Source: Mayamaea pseudoterrestris (Eukaryota > Bacillariophyta > Bacillariophyceae > Sellaphorales > Sellaphoraceae). From it: a stretch of DNA of 64,000 nucleotides. Each line of letters begins with the position of its first letter. Within the stretch, counting starts at the first letter, position 1. Shown here in pieces: positions 52,210 through 61,938 of this stretch. Location of the stretch: the NCBI GenBank assembly GCA_027923505.1, contig BROI01000002.1:434001-498000 (forward strand), read 5' to 3'. The notes below the pieces were generated by a model that ran no database searches, had not been told where the DNA came from, and saw only the letters and a list, made by a program, of their open reading frames with translations. The position numbers and the translations under genes were made by a program.

Positions 52210-53595
52210 CTACGGAAAGACCCATTCCTTGCTCAATCCCTGTCGTTGCTCGTTGCGCTGCGACTGGAGCATAATCGTTCGCAACTGCTGCTGGCTGAGA
52301 GCTTGAGCAGCGGCAAAGCCAGCCGCAAAGTGAGCAGCTCCTGGCTGCTGCATCAAGTTTGGTGGCTGCTGCATCAAGTTTGGTGGCTGCTGCGGCGGCG
52401 ACGGAGGCTGCTGCGGCGGCGACGGAGGCTGCTGCTGACTGCGGTGAACCCCAAAGGCCAACTGATTCGCAGCCGCCAAGGCAGAAACCTTGCTATTGAC
52501 CTGAAAGTGCAAGCCACTTCCTCCATGGTTGTTGTTATTGATGCTGTTCATGGCCATCATATTCTTGTTGACAAGAGCCGGGATGGGAATCGGCTCAAAG
52601 CAGTCAAGGTTGAGCCCAGCTGACGCACCATAGTTGAAGTTTCGCAACTGGCTCTCGGCCGCTCCAAGACTCTGGTGAAACGCATTGAGCGCATCATGGT
52701 CACGCGGCGTGAGTCCTGAGCTCGCCACCGGTTTGGTGCTCAAGGTTGGCTTGACCGCGTTCTGGTAGGAACCAGAGTAAATGGGCATGCGCGCCTTTGG
52801 TCCGTGCTGGAGCGTAAAGTGGAGCAACACCGAGTCGTCTTCGACTGGCTTTTCCGGAGTCGGGTACATTTCCGAAATCTTGTAAAAGTCCGGCTCTTGT
52901 TCGGGGTCGGCGGCTTGCTTCTCAGAGACACCCGGACGCTTCATCTCCTTGCACAAGTGGGGAATCCCACGCAAAAAGAGAGGGTGGTAGTACGAGTTGC
53001 GGTCGCGTCCTTGGGTGCTGCAAAAGGTTCAAAGTGAAAGATCGTCAGTAAATCAATCATGGTTTGGACAAATAGACGATAAAGTTAATCAAACTTACAT
53101 TCGGCGAAATCCCCATCCATTCGCTTGACGAATGAAACTGCTAAACTTGGAATGCTCAAAGAAGCGGGGAATCACGCGAACCTCAAACTCACGCGGCTTG
53201 AGGACCCTCCAGCTGCGGCCATGCGGCATCCAAGCAACCACGTCAACAAGCTCCGGCATGCTCAAGATGCAATGCATCTTTGCCACAAAATTCGCAACTC
53301 GGCCAGGCGGAGTCAGCGGAATCAACGGGTCATTGTCCTTGACGCGAGAATAGTCGCGGTAGTAAAAGAACGGATACGGCTTGAGCTCCGTCTCTTCCGT
53401 CGGGTTAGGATCATGCTGCGGCTCGGCCGCAGGAGGGAGCGGCAAAGAATCAAAGAAATCGTGACTGGTTGGTTTAGGCCTCTTGGAATAGGCCTCGTCC
53501 CCTGCAAGCTCGACTGGGCTGTCGCGGTTGCGCTTGTAGGCGAGCGCCGCGAAGGCAGACGCCGCTTCATGCTCGTCCGCGTTAAAGATATCCAT
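52210..53595 (-). CDS. Heat shock factor-type transcription factor
   Basis: Two exons (53595-53099 and 53017-52210; 81-nt GTAAGT...AG intron) give 434 aa. The HSF DNA-binding domain occupies about residues 100-180: FVAKMHCILSMPELVDVVAW, then PRFFEHSKFSSFIRQANGWG (recognition helix) and, after the splice, GRDRNSYYHPLFLRG. The intron interrupts the domain just after GWGFRR. Downstream there is no obvious heptad trimerisation array; the tail is Gln/Pro/Asn-rich with tandem QPPSPPQ and QPPNLMQ units. HSF families are greatly expanded in diatoms. Target genes are unknown. Confidence 0.9.
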
Positions 53596-54257
53596 GGTCA
53601 GTCTACAACGATTGTCTCCGGATCAACAAGCGTAATGTTGAAAGAAAGGATGCGAGCCGCTCACACGTCGACCTCTCTCTCCTTGGGTTTGTGCGAGATC
53701 ATCGCTGTCCGGAGGTGCCGGAATTCGCGGAGTACCACGCGTTTCAACATTGACAAATTTAGCTTACAAATCCTAAAGAATGCAAATTCGACTTCCGGGT
53801 ATTCTAGTCACGCCTGGAAAAGAAAGATGCTTGGTTCTTGAAGTTGGCTGGACGAATGGCAAGCGGCGAATCGTCTGCCAGCTCAAAGAACTGGTTCGGT
53901 CATTGGGTCACAGTTGTGTCACGCTCTTCATCACGCTCGCGCGAGTCAAGTCGTCGGATGGTTCAAGGAAGCGATAACCGAAGGGGGAAACGCACGAGAA
54001 GGAATCCCGTCGAAGCGGCCTTGATGCGCGAAACCGCAAGGAAGGATGATCAAGATGCATTCTTTCCATCCTGGTCTATGCTTGGGCGAATTCTGTCTAC
54101 GATTGAATGGGTCCCCTTAAATTGAGCGCCCAATGGATGGTTCGATCGAAGTACAATAGTGAATGACGCCACTGCAACAGCACGTTTAGCTATGTGCTTC
54201 TACAAAGGTGAGCAATGCACTGGATCAACGTGCTATGCAGGTGGTGACGTTTAGCAG
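53596..54257. other. Intergenic, nothing recognised
   Basis: About 660 bp upstream of the HSF gene (-) and downstream of the hydroxylase gene (-). Basic, Arg/Ser-rich frames of 65 and 95 codons (53780-53977, 53838-54125) overlap each other and match nothing. Confidence 0.45.
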
Positions 54258-55322
54258 TCATGGTCTGGTCTCGTCTGCCAGATACACAAAATCATCTGGC
54301 AAGCCAAGAGGTGGAGGTACGCGACTTGTTCGTCCAAACATTTGAACGATCCACTTGGTACCTTGCGGCGGGAGTGATTCGTGTATAGTTCGGTCGTCCG
54401 CGACTGCAGACAGCGAGTCGGCGGGAAAGAATATGAGCGCCTTGCCCGGCTCCGGTTCGACGCCAAACTTTAACACATTAAAGTAGGTTTCTCCTCCACC
54501 TTCAACAATGTCATTCAAGTAGCAAATGCAGGTAATGACACGCTGTCCACCCGCATCCATCCATTCACTTCCGCGCGTTGGCGAGGCATCGCCATGCTTA
54601 GCAAAGACTGCTCCCGGATCATACCGCGTTATTACGGGAGCCTCCCACTTGTCCCATGCATGATTCGTACTGGTTGAAACGCGATTTACCAAATCCTTTA
54701 CAAACATCATATCATCTGGTTGATTGAGTGCAACAGCAACGCTGGTGCGAGATGAGTGATTTGCTTGGAAGCGAACTAAGGGAAGTATGAACCCGAAAGC
54801 GAGTAGTAGGCTCGTCGATAGTGCAATGCCAATGTTTGGGAGAGCTGCTTGTGCAATGATCTGCATGGAATGATCAGCACTGCCTCCATCCTGCAGGACT
54901 CGAGCAACTGGTGGGACTCCGGCTAACATAGAGAGAATTGAAAGCGGCCATAGCTTGCCAATGTCCAAGCTCACTTCTGGTGGATTCGATCTTGTCATGG
55001 GTCGATTGATCTTTTCGGCATATTGCTGGTATGCTCGGCATTCTTTTGCTGAGAGCAAGTGGTGGATTGTGTAGATCAACGGATCTTGGGACAAGACATT
55101 CGTTCGTGGATCTTTTAAAGTCTCTGCTTGCATGGCAACTAAATTGTATGACTCATTTGTAGCTATTTTGGTGCTGGAGGAGACAGTAGCGTATAGAGAC
55201 GTCGTCGATGCCGTCCATCCTTTGACAGTTGTTCGAGGCAAACAGAACCCACCAGTCTTGCGCGCAGTAGTGATAAGGATTATAAGCGTAAGGCTAAGAT
55301 CTACGTATACCGTCCATTTCAT
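54258..55322 (-). CDS. Prolyl 4-hydroxylase-like 2-oxoglutarate/Fe(II) dioxygenase
   Basis: The 354-aa single-exon protein starts at an ATG with a hydrophobic N-terminal signal or anchor (LSLTLIILITTA). The C-terminal P4H catalytic domain (about residues 220-335) keeps the iron triad: H-x-D in FAKHGDASP and the distal histidine in TIHESLP, plus the 2-oxoglutarate lysine in GTKWIVQMF and the family's YLNDIVEGGGETYF. A second hydrophobic segment (IGIALSTSLLLAFGFILPLV) precedes the domain, which is unusual. Such enzymes hydroxylate proline in secreted glycoproteins in the ER/Golgi; the substrate here is unknown. Confidence 0.85.
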   Translation of the reverse strand: MKWTVYVDLSLTLIILITTARKTGGFCLPRTTVKGWTASTTSLYATVSSSTKIATNESYNLVAMQAETLKDPRTNVLSQDPLIYTIHHLLSAKECRAYQQYAEKINRPMTRSNPPEVSLDIGKLWPLSILSMLAGVPPVARVLQDGGSADHSMQIIAQAALPNIGIALSTSLLLAFGFILPLVRFQANHSSRTSVAVALNQPDDMMFVKDLVNRVSTSTNHAWDKWEAPVITRYDPGAVFAKHGDASPTRGSEWMDAGGQRVITCICYLNDIVEGGGETYFNVLKFGVEPEPGKALIFFPADSLSAVADDRTIHESLPPQGTKWIVQMFGRTSRVPPPLGLPDDFVYLADETRP

Positions 55323-55539
55323 GTCAGGTTTGAATGCATTTCTAAAGTAGAATGAGTGAGCCAGAGACGCGGCGGAAGATCATGGCCTCGTGGCAAATCG
55401 TCGCAATCCTGCGAGTACCGGTACGATTTTGACAACCATCATTTTTGCGACCGACTCGGCACATTGCCAATCGAGCGACTTTAATTACCCGTTATTACAA
55501 AGACAACTGCGACGATAGTTTGTGCCAGTATCAAGGGTC

Positions 55540-56502
55540 ATGTTAAGGTGGAATAGTGCAGTCCTAGTTTTAATTTCTCTGCATCAAATACAGAATGGAC
55601 TTGCGTTCACACTGGCATCATCGTTCGCTCGCCCAACTTGGCTGCATTCACATCTCGAGTCAGCAGAAGCACCTGATGATGCCGAAAAACAAGGTGCCAT
55701 AAGAGATATCGATGTATTAAGCTCCGAACCAATTCGCACCCGAGAGCTGACACCGAATGAAATGATGAAGGCACTCAACACGTCTCCACGAAGGATACTT
55801 CTTTCTGGACTCGCTTCCACCACCATTGCACTGTCTGCCAACTTTCTAGGAGTTACTAGTAAAATACTGGAAGCTTTTCCAGAATCTGCGGTTGAAGCTT
55901 CTGGTCTAGAAGCATTGTATCCGAGAGGCAACTACAAGCGGTTTCGTGGCCAAGGCTACACTTTTCTATTTCCAAAGGAATGGGTGGCCGATAGTGCGCT
56001 GGAGCTGGCAAAAGCCACTCGACGAACGGCGAGTCTGGATTATCAAATGAACAAGAGGAGGAGTTCCGATGCTGCTAATAATGTCGTTCCTGATGCAGCA
56101 TTAGGGCCACCTGGCCGCTTGGATGGGCGTGGCGTTTCTCAAGCCGACACGAACGTTTCTGTCGTCTTATCGACTCTGCTACCGGGGTTTTCCTTGAGAG
56201 GGACCTTGGGAACTCCGACTGTGGCGGCAGAGACATTTTTGCGTGTCTCGCTGGCTCCCGAAGGATTGGGCAGAACTGCTTCCTTAATTGACGCATCTGA
56301 AGACGAGAGCCGACAGGTCTACGAGTTTGAGTATACCATTGATCGAGGCGATAAGGGACCTCCGTTGCGGGCTATTTCAATCATTGCCAGTATGCCGGGA
56401 GATACCCTGTTGACTCTGACTGTTGTGGCACCAGTCGAGGCATGGGCAACGAGTGACAAAAAGTTGCGGAAGATTGCGTCAAGCTTCCATTCAACCTATT
56501 AA
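55540..56502 (+). CDS. PsbP-like thylakoid lumen protein with three-part targeting
   Basis: The 320-aa single-exon protein has stacked signals. First a signal peptide ending in an ASAFAP-like site (NGLAFTLAS). Then, after a ~60-residue stretch, a twin-arginine signal (SPRRILLSGLASTTIALSA) for thylakoid lumen import. The mature part starts near GLEALYP and has the PsbP fold signatures GYTFLFPKEWV, a central variable loop, and a late R-x-Y-x-F-E-Y strand with a C-terminal LRKIASSFH helix. PsbP-domain proteins assist photosystem II or other lumen complexes. It is a PPL/PPD-type relative rather than clearly PsbP itself. ATG 55540 is the first ATG in frame. Confidence 0.8.
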   Translation: MLRWNSAVLVLISLHQIQNGLAFTLASSFARPTWLHSHLESAEAPDDAEKQGAIRDIDVLSSEPIRTRELTPNEMMKALNTSPRRILLSGLASTTIALSANFLGVTSKILEAFPESAVEASGLEALYPRGNYKRFRGQGYTFLFPKEWVADSALELAKATRRTASLDYQMNKRRSSDAANNVVPDAALGPPGRLDGRGVSQADTNVSVVLSTLLPGFSLRGTLGTPTVAAETFLRVSLAPEGLGRTASLIDASEDESRQVYEFEYTIDRGDKGPPLRAISIIASMPGDTLLTLTVVAPVEAWATSDKKLRKIASSFHSTY

Positions 56503-57011
56503 CTGCTATGTATGCTAACTTTCACCCATTACTATTCTGTATCAGTAGTTACGAACGCTTACAGTAGCAATTGGAAACTTGATGTTTATCGCAAACAGAT
56601 CTTACGATAGATGCTGCCGTGTCGGGGAATCTATCGTCACAAGCGATAGGGACAGCAAACCGCAAACGTCGCATGGTGCATCATCACAGCCCATCGCATG
56701 CGTCAATCAGTCAGTCGTCTGTAATTTCTGGAACTGAGTAAGCGAGGCAATATATAAACGAAACCCTTGACGCGTTTGATATTTACTCATGACAACACTG
56801 GCATAGTTCAAGGATGACATCATCCACGTCAACCTTGTTTCCACTTAAACCACTTATAGTGCTCTATGATGAAAGCAGTATTTGTGACACGTTGGTCATC
56901 GGCTTCTGACGTACTGAATCTTTTTCGTCAAGTTGCCGATTGGCCTTCCTATATTCGCCCGCAGCTCCATAATCTGCATCCAGATAAGCAACAACTGCAT
57001 CAAACGAGAAA
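56503..57011. other. Intergenic, nothing recognised
   Basis: About 510 bp. No RNA or repeat. A minus-strand frame from 57277 to 56864 overlaps the next gene and is discussed among rejected items. Confidence 0.4.
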
Positions 57012-57776
57012 ATGATGTGCAAGGCTGGATCCCAGAGTTTACTGGCCAAGGGCTCGTCCATCAGCTCTCTAAAATCTCTGTCTCCGTCATCCTCCGTTTC
57101 CGAATCTGGCGGACGACGACTTGGCCAAGGTCTGTCGCGGATGCAACGATCGTCATCATCGCTGTATTTGCATGGCATGTCCTTTGAATCATCGGCTTCG
57201 AGCAGAGGCAACTCATTCTCATCACAGCTACAGTCCAGTAACAAGTTTAAGCTACAAAGCGATGCTTCCGACACCAAGAAAAATCACTCGATATTTCACG
57301 AAGCAGGAGGAGCCAAATTGGCACCATACATCCTTCTACTGGCACTGGCAATTCAGATTCCGACAATCTTTGACGAGCTCGTTGAAGCCATTGACCAGCA
57401 TCTCCACTCAATCCCACTTCTTGTCATGTTTGGAATTGTTCCTTCAGTGTTTTGGATGCGAGGAAAGAAGCATTCGTCAATGAATGCGGAAGACGATGCA
57501 CCAAGGTCACGAGAGGAATTCTTGTCCATGATCCGGTCCATGGCTTCTGTAGAATCTGTCAACCAATACGAGGAAACTCAACCAACACCGAGGTTTCGGC
57601 CGTCCTCGGACGCTCCCGCATTTGACGAATGGGGCCATTTTGCCGAGCTCGACGAGACCGCATTGGAGGAGAAGGATGTTTGCTTCATCATGAGCCCATC
57701 ATCCAGTCGTCGCTCCTCCACAAGCCTTGGCACCCTTCCCGAAGAGCTTGACGAGGAGGACGACTTTAGTTTCTGA
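57012..57776 (+). CDS. Unknown Ser-rich protein with two hydrophobic segments
   Basis: The 254-aa frame starts at an ATG (57012). The N-terminal 90 residues are Ser-rich and disordered. Two hydrophobic segments follow (YILLLALAIQIPTIF and PLLVMFGIVPSVFWM), separated by a ~15-residue acidic/His loop, then an acidic C-terminus with SSSRRSSTS and EELDEEDDFSF. It resembles a small membrane protein. No family is recognised. An upstream exon is possible. A 137-codon frame lies antisense to its 5' part. Confidence 0.5.
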   Translation: MMCKAGSQSLLAKGSSISSLKSLSPSSSVSESGGRRLGQGLSRMQRSSSSLYLHGMSFESSASSRGNSFSSQLQSSNKFKLQSDASDTKKNHSIFHEAGGAKLAPYILLLALAIQIPTIFDELVEAIDQHLHSIPLLVMFGIVPSVFWMRGKKHSSMNAEDDAPRSREEFLSMIRSMASVESVNQYEETQPTPRFRPSSDAPAFDEWGHFAELDETALEEKDVCFIMSPSSSRRSSTSLGTLPEELDEEDDFSF

Positions 57777-58203
57777 GTCAACTTTTGACCTCTGCTGCCA
57801 CAAACGAAATACTTCCTTGCAACGATCCACTTGTTGCTGCCAAGTACACTGCACATACACTACCAACTGCACAAATTGCTACTCCATTTTCGCTATAACT
57901 GTACATACATAATCAGCTACGCTATAAAATACGTTTTTTACTTCTTTGTGAGCATTGCAAAGGGCCGGTCAACACAGTACAAGTTCCGGTACCGTAGCTA
58001 TTCAATCGTGTACGATTAACCAACCAAAAGCCGATGCGATGTCTATCGGATATTTATGCGACATGGCATGTGAGGGCAGCGCAGTCGCGCACCGATCAAC
58101 AAGCTGACCACGATGAACCCGCAGATCTTCGAATGCAAGCAAACTAATCAGCACGTAATAATGTACAGACAGACAGCAAGGTTATAAAGGGTTTGGGGAT
58201 ATA
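57777..58203. other. Intergenic, nothing recognised
   Basis: About 430 AT-rich bp between two plus-strand genes. No coding, RNA or repeat feature recognised. Confidence 0.45.
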
Positions 58204-59625
58204 ATGCGATCCATGCAACTGCCACATCGACTTCAAAAGGAGACAAATCCAAGCATTCGAATTCTCGCCATTGCATCCATGATAATTTCCTCCTCCCAGT
58301 CCTTTACTGTTCTGAGTCACTATCGACAACGTCTATCTCTGCTTGCTCGGTCGCTTTCGTCCGATATGGACGAGTTAATGAATGACGTTCTGAACGGCAA
58401 TAATTTGATGAACATGAACGAGCAAGCGCAGATTGATTCAGATAGTGGTAAGGGATGGATGACCATTGATTGGGAAAAGGCTTCGACGGCAATGAATCAG
58501 CAATTCACGAAACCATCTCCAGTGGAAGCACTCATGATTGACGATCGACTCGTGCACCTCAAGCGCGACGACCAGTTGCGGCTGCCGGGTTCGCAAATTT
58601 CAGGCAACAAGGCACGAAAGATGCTGGCTCTCAGCAATTTGGCATCAACAGACTTTCCTCAATGCATTGTGAGCTACGGAGGTCCTCAAAGTAACGCCAT
58701 GGTGGCTCTCGCCGCCGTGGTTCGCTATCGAAACGATGAAGATCGTGGAATCGGCTTGGATCCAAAAAGGTTCGTCTACTACACCAAGAAACTTCCTCGA
58801 TTTCTAAAGAATCAACCGAGCGGGAATCTATTTCGGGCCATGTCTTTAGGAATGGAGCTTGTGGAGCTTTCACCATCTGATTACAATCAACTGTTTGGTG
58901 GCGAGTGGGGAGGCCGTCAGAGCGCACCGCAAGCGTTGAATCCACCCGTTCCAGGCAAGTCACTTTGGATACCACAGGGAGGCGCATCAATCATGGCACT
59001 GGATGGAGCCCGGCAGCTTGCAACGGAGATTCGAGATTTTTGGTCAAGGCGAGGAGAAGGCCAGCCGCTCTTGGTGTTTGTTCCTGGGGGTACATGCTCG
59101 ACGGGCGTGCTGCTTCATCGAGCGATCAAGCAGCAATCGAAGGAGCACGGCGACACGGAATGTGACATTGAGGTGGTAGTTGTTCCGTGCGTCGGTGATG
59201 AAGAATACGCCCGCCGTCAAATGATGATGCTGAATGCTGCAATAACTGCGGAATCGGCGGATGACATACCAATCATTTTGCCACCCACTCCCATTCCATC
59301 AATTTGCAATGATGAACCTGCACTATCTACCTCTGATAGTCAGTATTTTCAGTTTGGAGAGCCTCATGCTTCAATTCTCGAAACTTTTCGCCGCATGGAG
59401 GAGGAGCATGAGGTTCCTGTTGACCTCCTCTACAACGCACCAGCGCTGACCATCATGTTTCGTCACTGGCGCACTACTTTTGCCTCGGATGCAAGATATG
59501 CAAACAAGGCCATTATGTACGTGCATAGTGGCGGATTGGAAGGCGTCAACAGCCAATTGCTGCGTTACCGACACAAGGGTTTAGTGGAACTTGACGACAT
59601 TCAACTCCCAGGACGCAAACAATGA
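58204..59625 (+). CDS. D-cysteine desulfhydrase / ACC deaminase-like PLP enzyme
   Basis: The 473-aa single-exon protein has a leader with a hydrophobic stretch ending SSSQSFTVL, an ASAFAP-like site that suggests plastid import. The fold-type II PLP core has GNKARKML, with the PLP lysine in the family position, and SYGGPQSNAMVALAA for the substrate/phosphate region. A glycine-rich PGGTCSTG binds the PLP phosphate. The family includes ACC deaminase (cleaving 1-aminocyclopropane-1-carboxylate to ammonia and 2-oxobutanoate) and D-cysteine desulfhydrase; sequence alone does not separate them here. A ~60-residue insert around SADDIPIILPPTPIPS is unusual. Confidence 0.82.
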   Translation: MRSMQLPHRLQKETNPSIRILAIASMIISSSQSFTVLSHYRQRLSLLARSLSSDMDELMNDVLNGNNLMNMNEQAQIDSDSGKGWMTIDWEKASTAMNQQFTKPSPVEALMIDDRLVHLKRDDQLRLPGSQISGNKARKMLALSNLASTDFPQCIVSYGGPQSNAMVALAAVVRYRNDEDRGIGLDPKRFVYYTKKLPRFLKNQPSGNLFRAMSLGMELVELSPSDYNQLFGGEWGGRQSAPQALNPPVPGKSLWIPQGGASIMALDGARQLATEIRDFWSRRGEGQPLLVFVPGGTCSTGVLLHRAIKQQSKEHGDTECDIEVVVVPCVGDEEYARRQMMMLNAAITAESADDIPIILPPTPIPSICNDEPALSTSDSQYFQFGEPHASILETFRRMEEEHEVPVDLLYNAPALTIMFRHWRTTFASDARYANKAIMYVHSGGLEGVNSQLLRYRHKGLVELDDIQLPGRKQ

Positions 59626-60259
59626 GCGAGAGGTGCGCTGCCTTCTTCTAAACCCTTTTTTGTGCAGTTGTACATCATGTTGATTTGCAATTAGAATGGT
59701 GGCAGGCTTGCAATAGTCCATCTCACTTTGGCAATTATTACGTCGTATTCTCGATGTTTGCGAGATGAACGATTGGTGCAGCGGCGGGAGAATGTTCTGC
59801 GCCGCGGTTGCAAAAAGTCGGTGAATGTTGGCTTGATTCGCACTTGGCTTACCTACCACCTGTTCGTTCCGTATGTACATAGGCAATTTGTGCAAATCCT
59901 GTATGCAGTGTATACAACGATTAGATAACCGACTAAACAATCCAGTGAAGACAGCGTAGTCGCATTGGTCATTGAAATGAGTCATTCTTTGTTCAGTCGG
60001 TCATAGAAAAGCACGACACTGAAACAAAGTGTACACATCTATGATGTTGCACGTGACTCAACGAACAGCTTCAAGTGGCAAGGACGACATCGAGTGACCG
60101 GAGTTGCGCCGTCAACGATGATGATCACACCGAAGGCCAAACTGCCTGAAGAAACAACTGTTAGCCTTGCAATCAAATACATCTCTGTAGAGACTAGTTG
60201 AAGGGGTTGGTATTTGCCTGCAAAAGTTAGCTACCATAACGTCACGGTCCGGTTCCACC
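59626..60259. other. Intergenic, nothing recognised
   Basis: About 630 bp between the PLP enzyme and the DUF6824 gene, both on the plus strand. A 66-codon plus frame and a 134-codon minus frame overlap the 3' end and match nothing. Confidence 0.45.
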
Positions 60260-61865
60260 ATGATTCTTCTCCCAGAGGATTTTCAGCCTGGCGAAGATGA
60301 TGGTGCGTCGTCGCATGTGTTCCATTGGCATCATTTTGTTGAAGTTTCGTCATCATATTTTCACTTGTGTGTTGACACCGACATTGCGTGAATGATGAGC
60401 TTATTGCATTCCTGTTTCTTACGCTGTCTGAACTGCTTTGCCGTCACATTCAACAGTGATCTGCGGTCGCGGAAAGAAATGTTACAACCACCTTGGCAAC
60501 GAACGATTTCGTATACACGTCATGGGTATGCTGGATGAGTACTCGAGAGCAAAGTCGAAACTCGACAAGTCGGGCGTTCTTGCGACAGTCGTTGCTCAAA
60601 TAAGATCCAAGACGCCGAATGGGGGATTTGTAAAGCAAGATCAGTATGATCGATGGTATGAAGTAGGAGATTTCTTGGCCAAGGAGAAAACATCGCAAGC
60701 TTTTCGCGATGCTTTGCATGAGCGATACAAGTCCAGTAACGTTTCGAAAAAGAAGCGACGACAGGAGGAACAGACGCGAGCGATCGATCGATTCAGAGGG
60801 ATTTCGCGGTCACACTCCGACGGCCCGGGGATCGAATGGCTAGCTCTTTCGGGAAGTGGCGATGGATCCATGTCTACTAGTAAGTCAACGTACGGTTTGT
60901 GTTGGTCTTGTTTGTTAATCATTGGCATTACGCATGATGCTCAGCTGCTGTCTTGTAACTATCGAGCAGGAACAACAGGTGCCGACATGTATCAGACCGC
61001 AAACATGGAAGCTTTAGCCCGGCTTAACAGAATGAACGATCTTAGCTTGTCGGCAAATCGTTTAGACAGACCCCAAGCACCCATGCGCGCACACAGCTCG
61101 TTAGGCTTCAGTAGTAGTTTTTACTCGGAAACAATTGGAAGTAACAGCGATCCTCTCATTGGCGATTTCGCGCAAAACAACTCATATTTGCCCAGCATGG
61201 CATTCTCAAGCGGTAGCTTGACACAATCACATGCATCGTCGTCATCTGTTCCTCCTTCGCCAATGATGTATGGGTCAATGCCAAGCAGCAGAAACGTTGG
61301 ATCGCAGGAGCCTTTGGATGCCTACCAGACATCAACGGCGCAGAATGATTTGGAAATGTTTGACATAATCTCACCACCAAGCAGGGCAACACAATTTGTT
61401 GGTCGATCCTTTTCTGACCAGTCGCATCATTCCATGCCCGACTTGACTCGGTCTTCCGACTGGGGCCCGACGGAACCGCGACCCGGAAATCGAAAGCGAC
61501 ACAACTCGGCGCCAGACTTGAATTACACTGGCGACGATGATGACTCGATTGACGACGTGGAGCTTGATCCCATTCCTTATGAGGAGTTTACCCCGCGGCC
61601 ACCGTCGCCGAGAAAGACAATCGGCATGGAGCAGTTCAAGAAACCAATCTCCATGACGCTCAGTCCAACGTCTCCATCCGTGGCTGTTTCGGCTGACCTT
61701 TTGGCATGTTTAGAGAAGCTGAATGGTTCCGCCATTACCGACAATAATCCATTTGAACCAATGCCCATGAGAAATGATCGCAGTACAGGAATGATGGATG
61801 AAGAAAAGGTGAACAGGAAAATGCATCAGTCGGCCTTTGACAGGCTCCAGCCGCCACTTACCTAA
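60260..61865 (+). CDS. DUF6824-type diatom protein, possible regulator
   Basis: Three exons: 60260-60302 (43 nt), 60457-60879 and 60970-61865; introns of 154 and 90 nt. The product is 453 aa. The first exon is essential, because the splice completes DDVICGRGKKCYNHLGNERF, the opening of the domain I know as DUF6824, found in many diatom proteins. The domain continues through GGFVKQDQYDRWYEVGDFLA to about residue 105. A basic KKKRRQEEQ segment (nuclear-signal-like) and a long Ser/Pro-rich disordered tail follow. The second intron is a multiple of three, so it can be read through in frame. Function unknown; a nuclear or regulatory role is inference. Confidence 0.82.
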
Positions 61866-61938
61866 TGGCTGTGATATTTATAATAAGAGTAAAAAGTAGG
61901 TTTTTTCACATAGACGAATTGTTCATCCATCTACCGGT

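Noticed and set aside
56864-57277. 137-codon minus-strand acidic frame antisense to the unknown membrane protein
   Set aside because: The overlapping plus-strand frame is longer, has an ATG and two credible membrane segments. The antisense frame may be an echo of Ser-rich codons, but the choice is not certain.
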